Made by a program: the position numbers and the translations under genes. Below are positions 32,711 to 40,750 of a DNA stretch of 64,000 bases, piece after piece. The DNA is from PMG-095 sp049324695 (lineage in GTDB: Bacteria; Myxococcota_A; Polyangia; Polyangiales; Polyangiaceae): the NCBI GenBank assembly GCA_049324695.1, contig JBMOMJ010000024.1:90231-154230 (forward strand). The letters run 5' to 3'. How positions within the stretch are numbered: the first letter of the stretch is position 1; every line of letters begins with the position of its first letter. A model generated the notes under the pieces. That model did no database searches. It was not told where the DNA came from and worked only from the letters and a program-made list of their open reading frames with translations.

Positions 32711-34534
32711 TCACGGAGTTGCACGGACCCGCAGACGGAAGGAATCCGCTTGGGTGAGATCGGAGAGCAGCGTCAGAATGCTGTAACCGCTGTCGGTGAG
32801 CTTCGTGTTGAGCTGCTCGACCACGCATTGGTCGTTCGAGTTCGGCTGACGTCCATACGCGAAGGACACCCAGTCGCGCGCGTAGAAGGTGCGGGTCTTC
32901 GGCGTCTCCGCGATGTTCTGCATGAGCTCCACCGGGTTCTTGATCTCCTTGGTGTTGCTCGCGCTGAACATGACTGTCGCGGTTCCATTGATCGGACCAC
33001 CTAGTGGATCCGTGGTTTGCCACTTGCCAATGGAGTCGTAGGTTTCCATCACGTAACCCGATGGGTTGATGATGCGCACGTGGCAGCCCTGGCAGCTGGC
33101 TTCCTGGTTGACCAACGCGTCTGTCTTCTCGCGGTTGGTCTTGTAGTTACCGGGAGGCACCGGCTTCTGCAGCGCGCCCTCGATCGGCGGACCCGGGTCG
33201 ACGCCGAGCAGGTTCACGGTGATGAACGCACCGCGCAGGATCGGGCTGGTCTCGTCGTAGTGAGAGTAGGAGCTCAAGAAGCCCACGCGCGTCATGAAGC
33301 CGGGACGCTGCGCGGCATCGAGTGTCACTCGCTTGAGCTCGGTGCCGTAGCTAGAGGCATCGAGGCCGTAAATCGCGGCGTTATCCTTGTTGACGTAGGC
33401 GACGTTGCTGAGGAACAGATCCTTGAAAGAGCCGTTGTTGAACGCAACGTCTTCGAAGAACTTGTCCGTCTCCGCCTGATACACCGTCTTCGCCGCGGCG
33501 TTGTAGAGCGGGTACTTGGCTGTATCGTGATCGATCTTCCACCAGTGCCCGTTGTTGTTGTCCATCTGCGACCACTTGCGGTGGAACGCCTGGAGCAGCG
33601 GCGCCGTCTTCTCGCGCACGGCGATCATGCGCTTGGCTTGCGCCAGGATCTGTTCCTTGGTGCCGAGCTGCTTCTGGTCTGCCGCAGCGTTCAGCATGTC
33701 GTCCGGAACCGAGCCCCACAGGAAGAAGGAGAGCCTGGCCGCCACCTCATGGGGCGACAGTTGAATCGCTTGGGTGGACGTATCCTGAGTCGTCGTCAGC
33801 TCGGGCATCAGGATGAAGGACGGCGAGACCAAGAACGCGACCAGCGTCGTCTCGGCGACTTCGGCTGGCGTGCCCTTCGGCGTCGTTTCACCGAGCTTCA
33901 TGAAGCGCGTGACTTCGGCGTCGGTCAGCGGCCGACGGAAGGCTTTGCGCCCGAAGGTCGTGATGGTGTTCTTGAGACAGTCCGTCGCGGCGGGATCGCA
34001 GCTGATGAACTTGGACTTGTTCGAGCCGGCCATCACTTCCTTGGCAATGGCTGCGGCGGTCGATTGATACAGGCGCCAGGCGTCGGGAACCATGGGCCCG
34101 TCGAAGTCGGCGTTCAGTAACTCCGAAGGCTTCTTGTTCTGTTCGGCGGCCACCCCCGTGACGCCCAGCAGATCGCGCACGGCGTTGTCGTACATGCGGT
34201 TTTGCATGCGCGGGATCTGGGTCGTGGCTGGAATGCCGGGGATGCAGGTGCTGGGATCGGTCTGCATGCCACCGCTGCCGTTGATCGAGCCACCCGAGGA
34301 AGACGAGCTTCCGCCAGATGAGGAGGATGTGTTGCCGCCCGAGCTGCTGTTCTGACCGCTGCCACCCGCCCCGTTGTTGTTATTGCTGTTGCCGGCGTTG
34401 TTCGTGGCGCCGCTGACGCCGTTTCCTGAACCCCCCTTATCGGAAGAGGTTCCATCTTGAGTGATTTCCGCGGAGCACGCGGCAAGCGCTGTGGAGAGTG
34501 CTCCCAGAGCGACCAACAACTGCTTTCTAATCAT
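32711..34534 (-). CDS. DUF1592-family lipoprotein (second copy)
   Basis: A 607-residue lipoprotein (MIRKQLLVALGALSTALAAC) with an Asn/Gly/Ser linker at about residues 30-90. Domain signs: IPRMQNRMYDNAVRDLLGV (DUF1587-like), FGRKAFRRPLTDAEVTRFM (DUF1595), LSPHEVAARLSFFLWGSVPDD (DUF1592), CQGCHVRIINPSGYVMETYDSIG with a c-heme CxxCH (DUF1588) and a DUF1585-like C-terminus. The ATG at 34534 directly follows a GTG; GAGAGG lies upstream. Operon with DUF1552. Unlike the first pair, there is no sigma factor or FecR gene beside it. Confidence 0.92.
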   Translation of the reverse strand: MIRKQLLVALGALSTALAACSAEITQDGTSSDKGGSGNGVSGATNNAGNSNNNNGAGGSGQNSSSGGNTSSSSGGSSSSSGGSINGSGGMQTDPSTCIPGIPATTQIPRMQNRMYDNAVRDLLGVTGVAAEQNKKPSELLNADFDGPMVPDAWRLYQSTAAAIAKEVMAGSNKSKFISCDPAATDCLKNTITTFGRKAFRRPLTDAEVTRFMKLGETTPKGTPAEVAETTLVAFLVSPSFILMPELTTTQDTSTQAIQLSPHEVAARLSFFLWGSVPDDMLNAAADQKQLGTKEQILAQAKRMIAVREKTAPLLQAFHRKWSQMDNNNGHWWKIDHDTAKYPLYNAAAKTVYQAETDKFFEDVAFNNGSFKDLFLSNVAYVNKDNAAIYGLDASSYGTELKRVTLDAAQRPGFMTRVGFLSSYSHYDETSPILRGAFITVNLLGVDPGPPIEGALQKPVPPGNYKTNREKTDALVNQEASCQGCHVRIINPSGYVMETYDSIGKWQTTDPLGGPINGTATVMFSASNTKEIKNPVELMQNIAETPKTRTFYARDWVSFAYGRQPNSNDQCVVEQLNTKLTDSGYSILTLLSDLTQADSFRLRVRATP

Positions 34535-35026
34535 CACAATGACCTCTCGATAAACGCGGCCCCGCCTGCTCCCCTCCTGGCCCGCAAGACGAGCGAGAGA
34601 GAATTTCTTCTCGTTCGTCTTTCTGCGGAATTCAGATGGGGCGCACCTTCGCGCCGACCCACTGACATTCCTGCAGAGGTTTCGAGAGGCGAGTGGCTTC
34701 GATTAGGCAAATGCCAGCTGCATCGAGCCCATATTTCGAAACTCGGTTTTTTTTCTAAATTCCCCCGCGAAGTCGCACACAAACGGCAAGATTGCGGCCC
34801 GAGCGTCACGACGAGCGATTCGGAGAACCAACTCGGTCGGCGTGTACCGGGTCAGCTGCAAAGCAGTGCTGCAAAAAATTGCTAGCCCTGCATGATTTCA
34901 GCTATCGCCGAAGCTCTCAGCGCTGCGGTGAGAACCACCAAGCAGTGCCATGACGCCACGGCGTGGCGCGCGCGAACAGATTCGCAAGCCGCTTGGCGCC
35001 GCCGGTAACGTGCAACTTCGGGTCAA
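34535..35026. other. Gene-free stretch between DUF1592 and pectate lyase genes
   Basis: About 490 bases, less GC-rich than the genes around it. It must contain the promoter of the DUF1592/DUF1552 operon and the end of the pectate lyase transcript. I see no clear terminator hairpin, repeat or RNA gene; plus-strand frames here have no protein-like features. Confidence 0.4.
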
Positions 35027-36778
35027 TTATTTCGCTTCGAAAGCGCCTAGGTCCGGTGCCTTACCCAAGAAGGGTAGACCCACGTCAACTCCAGCATCGA
35101 TGAGCTTGCTGTCGCTCTTCAGTCGCAGAAATCCGTTGCTGGGCAAGCTGCCATCGGCGTTGCGTGCGGCTTTTCCCAACGTCGTATCGAGGCTCATGAA
35201 ATCTGCGTCAGTCACTGAAAAGCCGCTGCTCCAGGAGTTGTTGCTCTGAGTGGCAGTCCCGATGTTCACGGCGGCGCCGAGTGAAATATTGTTTTTCAGC
35301 ACATGCTGCTGACCGCTGTTGAGCGTGCCGCCTAAGCCGTAGTTGGTGCCGTTTTTGTATGACGTGCAGTTGTACAGCGTGAGCCCACCGGTATTGTTGT
35401 TCTGGTCGAAGCCCTTCACTGGGTTCTCGAAGGCGATACAGTTTTTGAGCTGATGATTGGCTTGAATCGAATTGCCGCCAACTTTGAAGCCGTTGCCGTT
35501 GCCGGCGAAATTGCCGTAGTTCCAGACGTCGACGCCGTTGCGGAAGGCGCTGCAGTTCTCGAAAATCACGGTCTCTGGGCTTTCGAACGCATCGAAGCCA
35601 TCATCTGAATTTTCCCACGCACGGCAACCGATGAACTTGTTGCCGGGACCTTGCGTCTCTTTGGGACCAAAGCCATCTGCCATGCTGCCGAGCTTCTTGG
35701 GGTCGTAGTTGCGATACGCGTCACAATTGATGACGGTCGTGTATGCGCCGCCTTTGTTGATCTCGAGCCCTGTGTTGCGGTTGTCGTGAAAACTGCAGTT
35801 CTCGAAAGTATTGTGTTGACCCGTTACGTAAGTGCCCTGGTACCCGGCGTGGATCACATCGATGCCTTTGAAGTGCCAGTAGCTACCGGTAACGTAGAAG
35901 CCATACGAGTCCTGCACCCAAGCTTGCTCGGGGAACGAGAAATCGAACACGGCGCGCCCGCCATCGGCCCACACGCGAATTGGCTTCGCCGCATCCGCGA
36001 CTTGGGAGAGCGTAATCGTATTCTTCGTGCTCGCGACGTACGGAATCGTGTAGGTGCCCGCTTGCAGGAGAATCGTGTCGCCAGCAACGACGCGCCCGCG
36101 CGCGGTAGCGAAGTCGAGCGCTCGCGCGAAGCTCGACCCATCGTTATCGGAGCGCCCGTTGGGTGCGACGTAGTAGACGTTACCGGTGCTGCTCGAGCCA
36201 CCCGCAGCGTTCATGCCGCCGCTAGCCGCCTTGCCACCTTGAGCCGCTCCACCTTGCGAAGCGCCGCCCTGCGCAGTCCCACCTTGCGAAGCGCCGCCCT
36301 GCGCAGTCCCGCCTTGCGGCGTGCCACCTTGCGGCGTGCCACCTTGAGCTGCGCCGCCCTGCGAAGTGCCGCCTTGCGCAGTCCCGCCTTGCGNNNNNNN
36401 NNNNNNNNNNNNNNNNNNNNNNNNNNNNNNNNNNNNNNNNNNNNNNNNNNNNNNNNNNNNNNNNNNNNNNNNNNNNNNNNNNNNNNNNNNNNNGCCACCT
36501 TGCGGCGTGCCACCTTGAGCTGCGCCGCCCTGCGAAGTGCCGCCTTGCGCAGTCCCGCCTTGCGCAGTCCCGCCTTGCGAAGCGCCTGCTCGAGACGCGC
36601 CACCCTGCGCTGTTCCACCGTGCGCCGAAGCTCCGCCCGCGCTGGTTCTGCCGCCCTGAACGGCAGCTTGCCCCCCGTTCGCGGAAGCCTTCCCATCCGA
36701 TGGACTGCTACACGCAAGCGCGGTGATCCCAACGGCAACGACGATCACGGATCCTGACAACGAACGGCGAAACGGCAT
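35027..36778 (-). CDS. PL9-type pectate lyase lipoprotein with Gln-Gly-Gly repeat stalk
   Basis: A lipoprotein (leader ending ITALAC) with a low-complexity stalk of about 25 five-residue units (GGTAQ, GGTSQ, GGAAQ, GGTPQ), then a right-handed parallel beta-helix of about 370 residues. The start NVYYVAPNGRSDNDGSSFARAL, the calcium-site-like ENSDDGFDAF, the Lys motif GNGFKVGGN and the rungs VKGFDQNNNTGGLTLYNCTSY match the PL9 pectate/exopolygalacturonate lyase family, which cleaves de-esterified pectin by beta-elimination using Ca2+. The ATG 36778 has AGAGGA upstream. The stalk contains a 100-N assembly gap, so its real length is unknown. Divergent from a GH43 gene. Confidence 0.88.
   Translation of the reverse strand: MPFRRSLSGSVIVVAVGITALACSSPSDGKASANGGQAAVQGGRTSAGGASAHGGTAQGGASRAGASQGGTAQGGTAQGGTSQGGAAQGGTPQGGXXXXXXXXXXXXXXXXXXXXXXXXXXXXXXXXXXQGGTAQGGTSQGGAAQGGTPQGGTPQGGTAQGGASQGGTAQGGASQGGAAQGGKAASGGMNAAGGSSSTGNVYYVAPNGRSDNDGSSFARALDFATARGRVVAGDTILLQAGTYTIPYVASTKNTITLSQVADAAKPIRVWADGGRAVFDFSFPEQAWVQDSYGFYVTGSYWHFKGIDVIHAGYQGTYVTGQHNTFENCSFHDNRNTGLEINKGGAYTTVINCDAYRNYDPKKLGSMADGFGPKETQGPGNKFIGCRAWENSDDGFDAFESPETVIFENCSAFRNGVDVWNYGNFAGNGNGFKVGGNSIQANHQLKNCIAFENPVKGFDQNNNTGGLTLYNCTSYKNGTNYGLGGTLNSGQQHVLKNNISLGAAVNIGTATQSNNSWSSGFSVTDADFMSLDTTLGKAARNADGSLPSNGFLRLKSDSKLIDAGVDVGLPFLGKAPDLGAFEAK
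36394..36493. other. Assembly gap of 100 N inside the pectate lyase gene
   Basis: Exactly 100 N, the conventional size for a gap of unknown length. Both flanks are the same 15-base repeats encoding five-residue units, so the gap comes from repeat collapse. The frame reads the same repeat on both sides. Confidence 0.98.
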
Positions 36779-36868
36779 GATGTCCTCTCGCAAAGGGAGA
36801 TCGGTGCTTCAGCGACTCGCACGGCAGCGCGCGTCGAGAGCGACTGCAGGCTAGCACGTCATCGCTAC

Positions 36869-36898
36869 GTGCCAGTTCGCGTGGTGCCAGTTCGCGTG
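36869..36898. repeat. Tandem 15-base duplication in the pectate lyase/GH43 divergent promoter
   Basis: Two adjacent perfect copies of GTGCCAGTTCGCGTG in the 205-base region between the two divergent pectin-related genes. Could be a doubled regulator site for both genes. Confidence 0.7.
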
Positions 36899-36983
36899 CA
36901 CAACAAGAAAGGCAGTTGCCTAATCGAACTCAGCTACGAACCGTCGCGAATGCACAACTCGGACAGTGAATGTTCATGCTTTC

Positions 36984-38639
36984 ATGCGCGAGCCTATGTG
37001 GCTGAAGCCGTCGCGCATCGTTTTCGTTCTGAGCGCAGCCTGTGCGGCCTACGCCGCTGCTTCGATGAACCGAGCCTTCGAGCGAAGAGCGCAGTTCAGC
37101 GCTGATCTCGGCGACGGCACGTATCGCAACCCGGTCTTGTTCGGGGACTTTTCGGATCCCGACGCAATTTACTTTGCCGGGCACTACTTGTTGGTTGCCT
37201 CCACTTTCGGACGCGCGCCAGGGCTCACGCTGTTGCGTTCGACCGACCTCGTCAACTGGGAGTTCTTGCCACAGCCGCTGCAAAAGCTCGTCCCCGAAGA
37301 ACGCTTCCGAAGCCCGAGGCATGCCGATGGAGTATGGGCGCCCAGCATCCGTGAGCACGCGGGCGAGCTGTTCATCTTCTATCCAGATCCCGATACGGGC
37401 ATCTACGTCATCAGCGCGCGTGATCCGGAGGGTCCGTGGTCGGCACCGCGTCTGCTACTTGCCGGTAGAGGCCTGATCGATCCGTGTCCGTTTTGGGACG
37501 ACGACGGTCGAGCCTATCTGATTCATGCATGGGCCAAGAGCCGCGCCGGATTCAACAACCGCCTCACGCTGCATGAAATGGCGAGTGACACGTCGCGTCT
37601 GCTCGATGAAGGAGCCACGTTGATCGATGGCGATACCCTCAGCGGCTATCGCACCTTGGAAGGGCCAAAGTTCTACAAGCGCGATGGTTGGTACTACGTG
37701 TTTGCACCAGCCGGCGGCGTTCGCGATGGGTTCCAGGCCGTATTCCGCGCGCGCCACGTGCGTGGGCCCTATGAGCCGCGCATCGTATTGGCGCAGGGAA
37801 AAACCCGCGTGAATGGGCCACATCAAGGTGCCTGGGTGGAGACACGCAGCGGACAATCCTGGTTTCTTCATTTTCAAGAGCTGAGCGCCTTCGGTCGCGT
37901 CGTGCACCTCCAACCGATGCGCTTCGAAAATGGTTTCCCAGTGATCGGCAACGATCGTGAGGGCGATGGCGTCGGTGAACCCGTTGCGCGCCACGCGAAG
38001 CCAAGCGGGACACTGCCGCCCTCGAACAGCGGCCTCGCGCCGAGCGACGAATTCGACGGCGCCCGCCTGGCGGAAAGCTGGCAATGGTCATCGAACTTCT
38101 CGAGCAGCTGGTATTCGTTGCGAGCGCGCCCCGGCTTCTTGCGTCTCTACGCCCAGCGACTACCAAGCGATGGGACGCTGTGGTCCTCGGCGGCAGTATT
38201 GAGCCAGCGCCTGCAAGGGCCACGCGCTGAATTTCGGACACGGCTCGACGCTCGAACGCTCGACGTCGGGACACGTGCAGGTTTGGTCGTGCTCGGCGAT
38301 AACTACCGATGGATCGGAATCGAGCGCGACGCGCAGGGCTTCGCACTCGGCTTGGTCGAATACCAACGAGCCAACCTCAATGCTCGCGAACGCTGGCTAG
38401 AGCGGCGGCGCATCGAGGATCCCGAGCTGGATCTGGCTGCTGAAGTCGATCCGAACGGCCTAGTGCGTTTCGCGTATGGCGCAGCCGGCAAGCGACAGAC
38501 TCGAATCGGAGACGCGTTTGCAGCGCGACCGCTCGGGCGCTGGGTCGGCGCGCGCATCGGCATTTTTTGCACACGCCCAACGCGTGCAACTCGCGAATCC
38601 AGCGCAGATTTCGCATGGTTTCGCGTGCGCCGGCCTTGA
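36984..38639 (+). CDS. Glycoside hydrolase family 43 enzyme, secreted
   Basis: A roughly 550-residue enzyme with a signal or anchor segment (WLKPSRIVFVLSAACAAYAA). The five-bladed GH43 domain covers about residues 45-330: YRNPVLFGDFSDPDAIYF holds the catalytic base Asp, CPFWDDDGRAYLIHAWA the middle Asp region and LEGPKFYKRDGWYYVF the acid Glu. The C-terminal 200 residues (SDEFDGARLAESWQW...) form a lectin-like beta-sandwich common in GH43 xylosidases and arabinanases. Likely substrates are arabinan or xylan side chains of plant cell wall or pectin. Start uncertain (GTG 36966, ATG 36984 or ATG 36996). Divergent from the PL9 lyase, which suggests joint control for pectin use. Confidence 0.88.
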   Translation: MREPMWLKPSRIVFVLSAACAAYAAASMNRAFERRAQFSADLGDGTYRNPVLFGDFSDPDAIYFAGHYLLVASTFGRAPGLTLLRSTDLVNWEFLPQPLQKLVPEERFRSPRHADGVWAPSIREHAGELFIFYPDPDTGIYVISARDPEGPWSAPRLLLAGRGLIDPCPFWDDDGRAYLIHAWAKSRAGFNNRLTLHEMASDTSRLLDEGATLIDGDTLSGYRTLEGPKFYKRDGWYYVFAPAGGVRDGFQAVFRARHVRGPYEPRIVLAQGKTRVNGPHQGAWVETRSGQSWFLHFQELSAFGRVVHLQPMRFENGFPVIGNDREGDGVGEPVARHAKPSGTLPPSNSGLAPSDEFDGARLAESWQWSSNFSSSWYSLRARPGFLRLYAQRLPSDGTLWSSAAVLSQRLQGPRAEFRTRLDARTLDVGTRAGLVVLGDNYRWIGIERDAQGFALGLVEYQRANLNARERWLERRRIEDPELDLAAEVDPNGLVRFAYGAAGKRQTRIGDAFAARPLGRWVGARIGIFCTRPTRATRESSADFAWFRVRRP

Positions 38640-38724
38640 CGGTTCAGTGAGCGCGCAACTCAGTTACGTGGTCGCACGCGAGGCCGGTCACGTTTGGGCC
38701 GGAAATCGAATCAATGAAGCGGCT

Positions 38725-40155
38725 TCAGGCGCTGTCTCGCTCTTCGATCTTCAGGCGTGCGCTGGTTTCCAGAGCAAAGCGCCCGCGACCGCGCGAAACC
38801 AGCCGCACGTCTGGGCACTTCAGCTCCAACCGACGACGCAGCAAGATCAGGCGGCTCTCGAGATTGTCGCGAACACTGGGCAGCCCGAGCTTCGGATCCA
38901 AGCGTAGCTCGCGATTCGTAAACTCGGTGCGCCCTTCGCGCTCGTGCAGCGTGAGCACACGCCACAATATGCGCGCCGCAACGTTCCGGATCAGGTACTC
39001 GCCATCGACGAACACACAGTCGTCGTTTCGGTACATACAGAATGAACGCGTGGCGGCTCGCTCCGAAGGCAATGTCGTCGCGAGCGGCTGCACGGCTGGC
39101 CGAACGCCCTCGTCAGGATCGTCGCGCTCGAGCGCCAGGGCCAGCGCGTGCGCCAACTGATCCGACAGCACGCCCAGAAACGCCTCGTGCCACGCCTCGA
39201 ACGCGTGCGGCTTCAAGCTCTCCAGCGCCAACACTCCGACCAGCCGATCCCGAACCAGGAGCGGCAACGCAAGCTGACTCTGCGCGTTGGATAGGCCTGG
39301 CAATGGAATTTCGGGAGCTAACGACGCGCCGCCCGCCGCCTGCACACTCTCGCGCACGGCTCGCCCATAGCGGAGCGCGCTGTCCAAAGGACCCAAACGC
39401 TGCGGCTGCCGTCGCTCGGCGACGATGCCGATGAGCCCTTGACCAAGAGCGATTTCAGCCCCGACGCCGTTTTCACCATAGCCGTGACTCGCGACAGTGA
39501 ACAACCGCTCGCCGCGCTCGTCCGGGAGCAGCACCATACTGTGCGAAAAACCGAGATCCTCTGCCAGTGCCGCCAGCAGCGAAAGCAGCAACTCGTCCAA
39601 GTCCCGCGCGCAACGAATGCGCGCTGCCAAGCGGTGCAGCACCCAGAGCTCGCTGCGCGATTCGGGAGGAACGTCGAGAGAAGGCGGCTCCAAGTCGGGA
39701 ACTTCAGTGGCTGCCGAGGCTACGTCGCTCGGCGCTTCCTCCACCGGCGCGATGACGCCAACGTCGGTTTCAATCGACAGCACCTCGAATACATCTGCGG
39801 AGAGCAGCTGGAAGATGCCGCTCATGCCGGTGTGCGAGGCAATTGCCTGAATGCGCGCGGACATCGAATCGAACAACGCGCCCTCGCGCTCCGAACGCAG
39901 AAAGCGCAGCCGCAGCCGGTGATTGTCGAAGCTGATCGGATCCCACAACACCACCAGCGCCTGTGGATTTTCATCCAGGTTCTGCGTGGTTTTGTTGAAG
40001 AATTGTCGCGACAAAGCTACGTGCCTCGCGTCGACGTATTTCACGTGGCTGATCATGCTGACGTTCGGTATGCCTGCCCGCGAACACGTCGCGAGCATGG
40101 CAGGGGCAATACCGTCCAGACAGCGCCAGAGCGACCCGAGCGTAGCTTGAGACAT
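38725..40155 (-). CDS. PNPOx-like / GAF / winged-helix-like regulator
   Basis: A 476-residue fusion. Residues 1-150 form a split-barrel pyridoxamine-phosphate-oxidase-like domain (LATCSRAGIPNVSMISHVKYVDARHVALS, ALVVLWDP), which may bind FMN, heme or F420. After an acidic linker, a GAF domain spans about 175-350 (LHRLAARIRCARDLDELLLSLLAALAEDLGF, GQGLIGIVAERRQ, ALPLLVRDRLVGVLALES). The C-terminal 100 residues (FVDGEYLIRNVAARILWRVLTLHEREGRTEFTNRELRLD) resemble a winged-helix or transcription-factor tail found in myxobacterial GAF proteins. It looks like a one-component sensor of redox state or a flavin-like cofactor. Two bases separate it from the upstream small PNPOx gene. Confidence 0.82.
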   Translation of the reverse strand: MSQATLGSLWRCLDGIAPAMLATCSRAGIPNVSMISHVKYVDARHVALSRQFFNKTTQNLDENPQALVVLWDPISFDNHRLRLRFLRSEREGALFDSMSARIQAIASHTGMSGIFQLLSADVFEVLSIETDVGVIAPVEEAPSDVASAATEVPDLEPPSLDVPPESRSELWVLHRLAARIRCARDLDELLLSLLAALAEDLGFSHSMVLLPDERGERLFTVASHGYGENGVGAEIALGQGLIGIVAERRQPQRLGPLDSALRYGRAVRESVQAAGGASLAPEIPLPGLSNAQSQLALPLLVRDRLVGVLALESLKPHAFEAWHEAFLGVLSDQLAHALALALERDDPDEGVRPAVQPLATTLPSERAATRSFCMYRNDDCVFVDGEYLIRNVAARILWRVLTLHEREGRTEFTNRELRLDPKLGLPSVRDNLESRLILLRRRLELKCPDVRLVSRGRGRFALETSARLKIEERDSA

Positions 40156-40157
40156 TA

Positions 40158-40643
40158 TCAGAGCTTCCCGAGAGGCTCGCCGGCTTTGGGGCCCGGTGTT
40201 TGCACGAAGGCAGCCTCGATCGCGACGTCCACTGCGACGCTGGGCCACCAATGCAGCCGCCGCGTCGCAGAACGCGGCACACCGACAGCCGCAAACTCCT
40301 CCACCATCGCTGCACGTTGTACGGCTTGCAGCTCATGGTCGGCTTGCGTGCTCTCACGAACTCCCACGCAGCGGCCCTTCAGTTGCACACCCTTCAGAGT
40401 GCTCGCGCGAATCACGGTGAGCGCGGCCTGACCATTGTCGGCAAGGTTTTTCAAGGTGGCGGAAGCCAAAGCCTTGGGAAGAAAGACCGTCACGGTGCGC
40501 CGATCGCCATGGGCTTTGATGCCCATCGCCAACATGGATTCGGGCGCCAGGTTTGCGTCTCGCGTGCCGACGTATACCTCCACTCCGGCCGCCATGTGCT
40601 CGACCAGCTCTTCGGACAGCGGCTTCTCGGGACCGGAATGCAT
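40158..40643 (-). CDS. Small pyridoxamine-phosphate-oxidase-like protein
   Basis: A 161-residue single-domain split-barrel protein: YVGTRDANLAPESMLAMGIKAHGDRRTVTVFLPKALASATLKNLADNGQAALTVIR is the typical PNPOx-like N-terminal part (residues 24-80), and KGVQLKGRCVGVRE the following strand. Such proteins bind FMN, F420 or heme and act as small reductases. It is upstream of, and co-transcribed with, the PNPOx-GAF regulator, whose first domain is of the same fold. The pair may be an enzyme and its own sensor. Divergent from the lipoprotein at 40751 across a region with phased TTAGC repeats. Confidence 0.85.
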   Translation of the reverse strand: MHSGPEKPLSEELVEHMAAGVEVYVGTRDANLAPESMLAMGIKAHGDRRTVTVFLPKALASATLKNLADNGQAALTVIRASTLKGVQLKGRCVGVRESTQADHELQAVQRAAMVEEFAAVGVPRSATRRLHWWPSVAVDVAIEAAFVQTPGPKAGEPLGKL

Positions 40644-40678
40644 CGCGCCGCAATGTAACTCGCTTCGCGAGAGCCGCG

Positions 40679-40727
40679 TTAGCGTCTTTTTAGCATTCCA
40701 TTAGCAGGCGCCAAAGGACCTCTTAGC
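40679..40727. promoter_or_regulatory. Helically phased TTAGC repeats
   Basis: TTAGC starts at 40679, 40690, 40701 and 40723, that is at steps of 11, 11 and 22 bases, on one face of the helix. The site lies between divergent genes (starts at 40643 and 40751). Direct repeats at 11-base steps are the usual binding pattern of OmpR/PhoB-type regulators. Confidence 0.55.
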
Positions 40728-40750
40728 AACGGCCAGCGCGCGAATGACGC

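Noticed and set aside
35651..36757. A plus-strand open frame through the pectate lyase repeats and gap
   Set aside because: Its product is a low-complexity mirror of the repeat stalk; the minus-strand gene has a complete PL9 domain.
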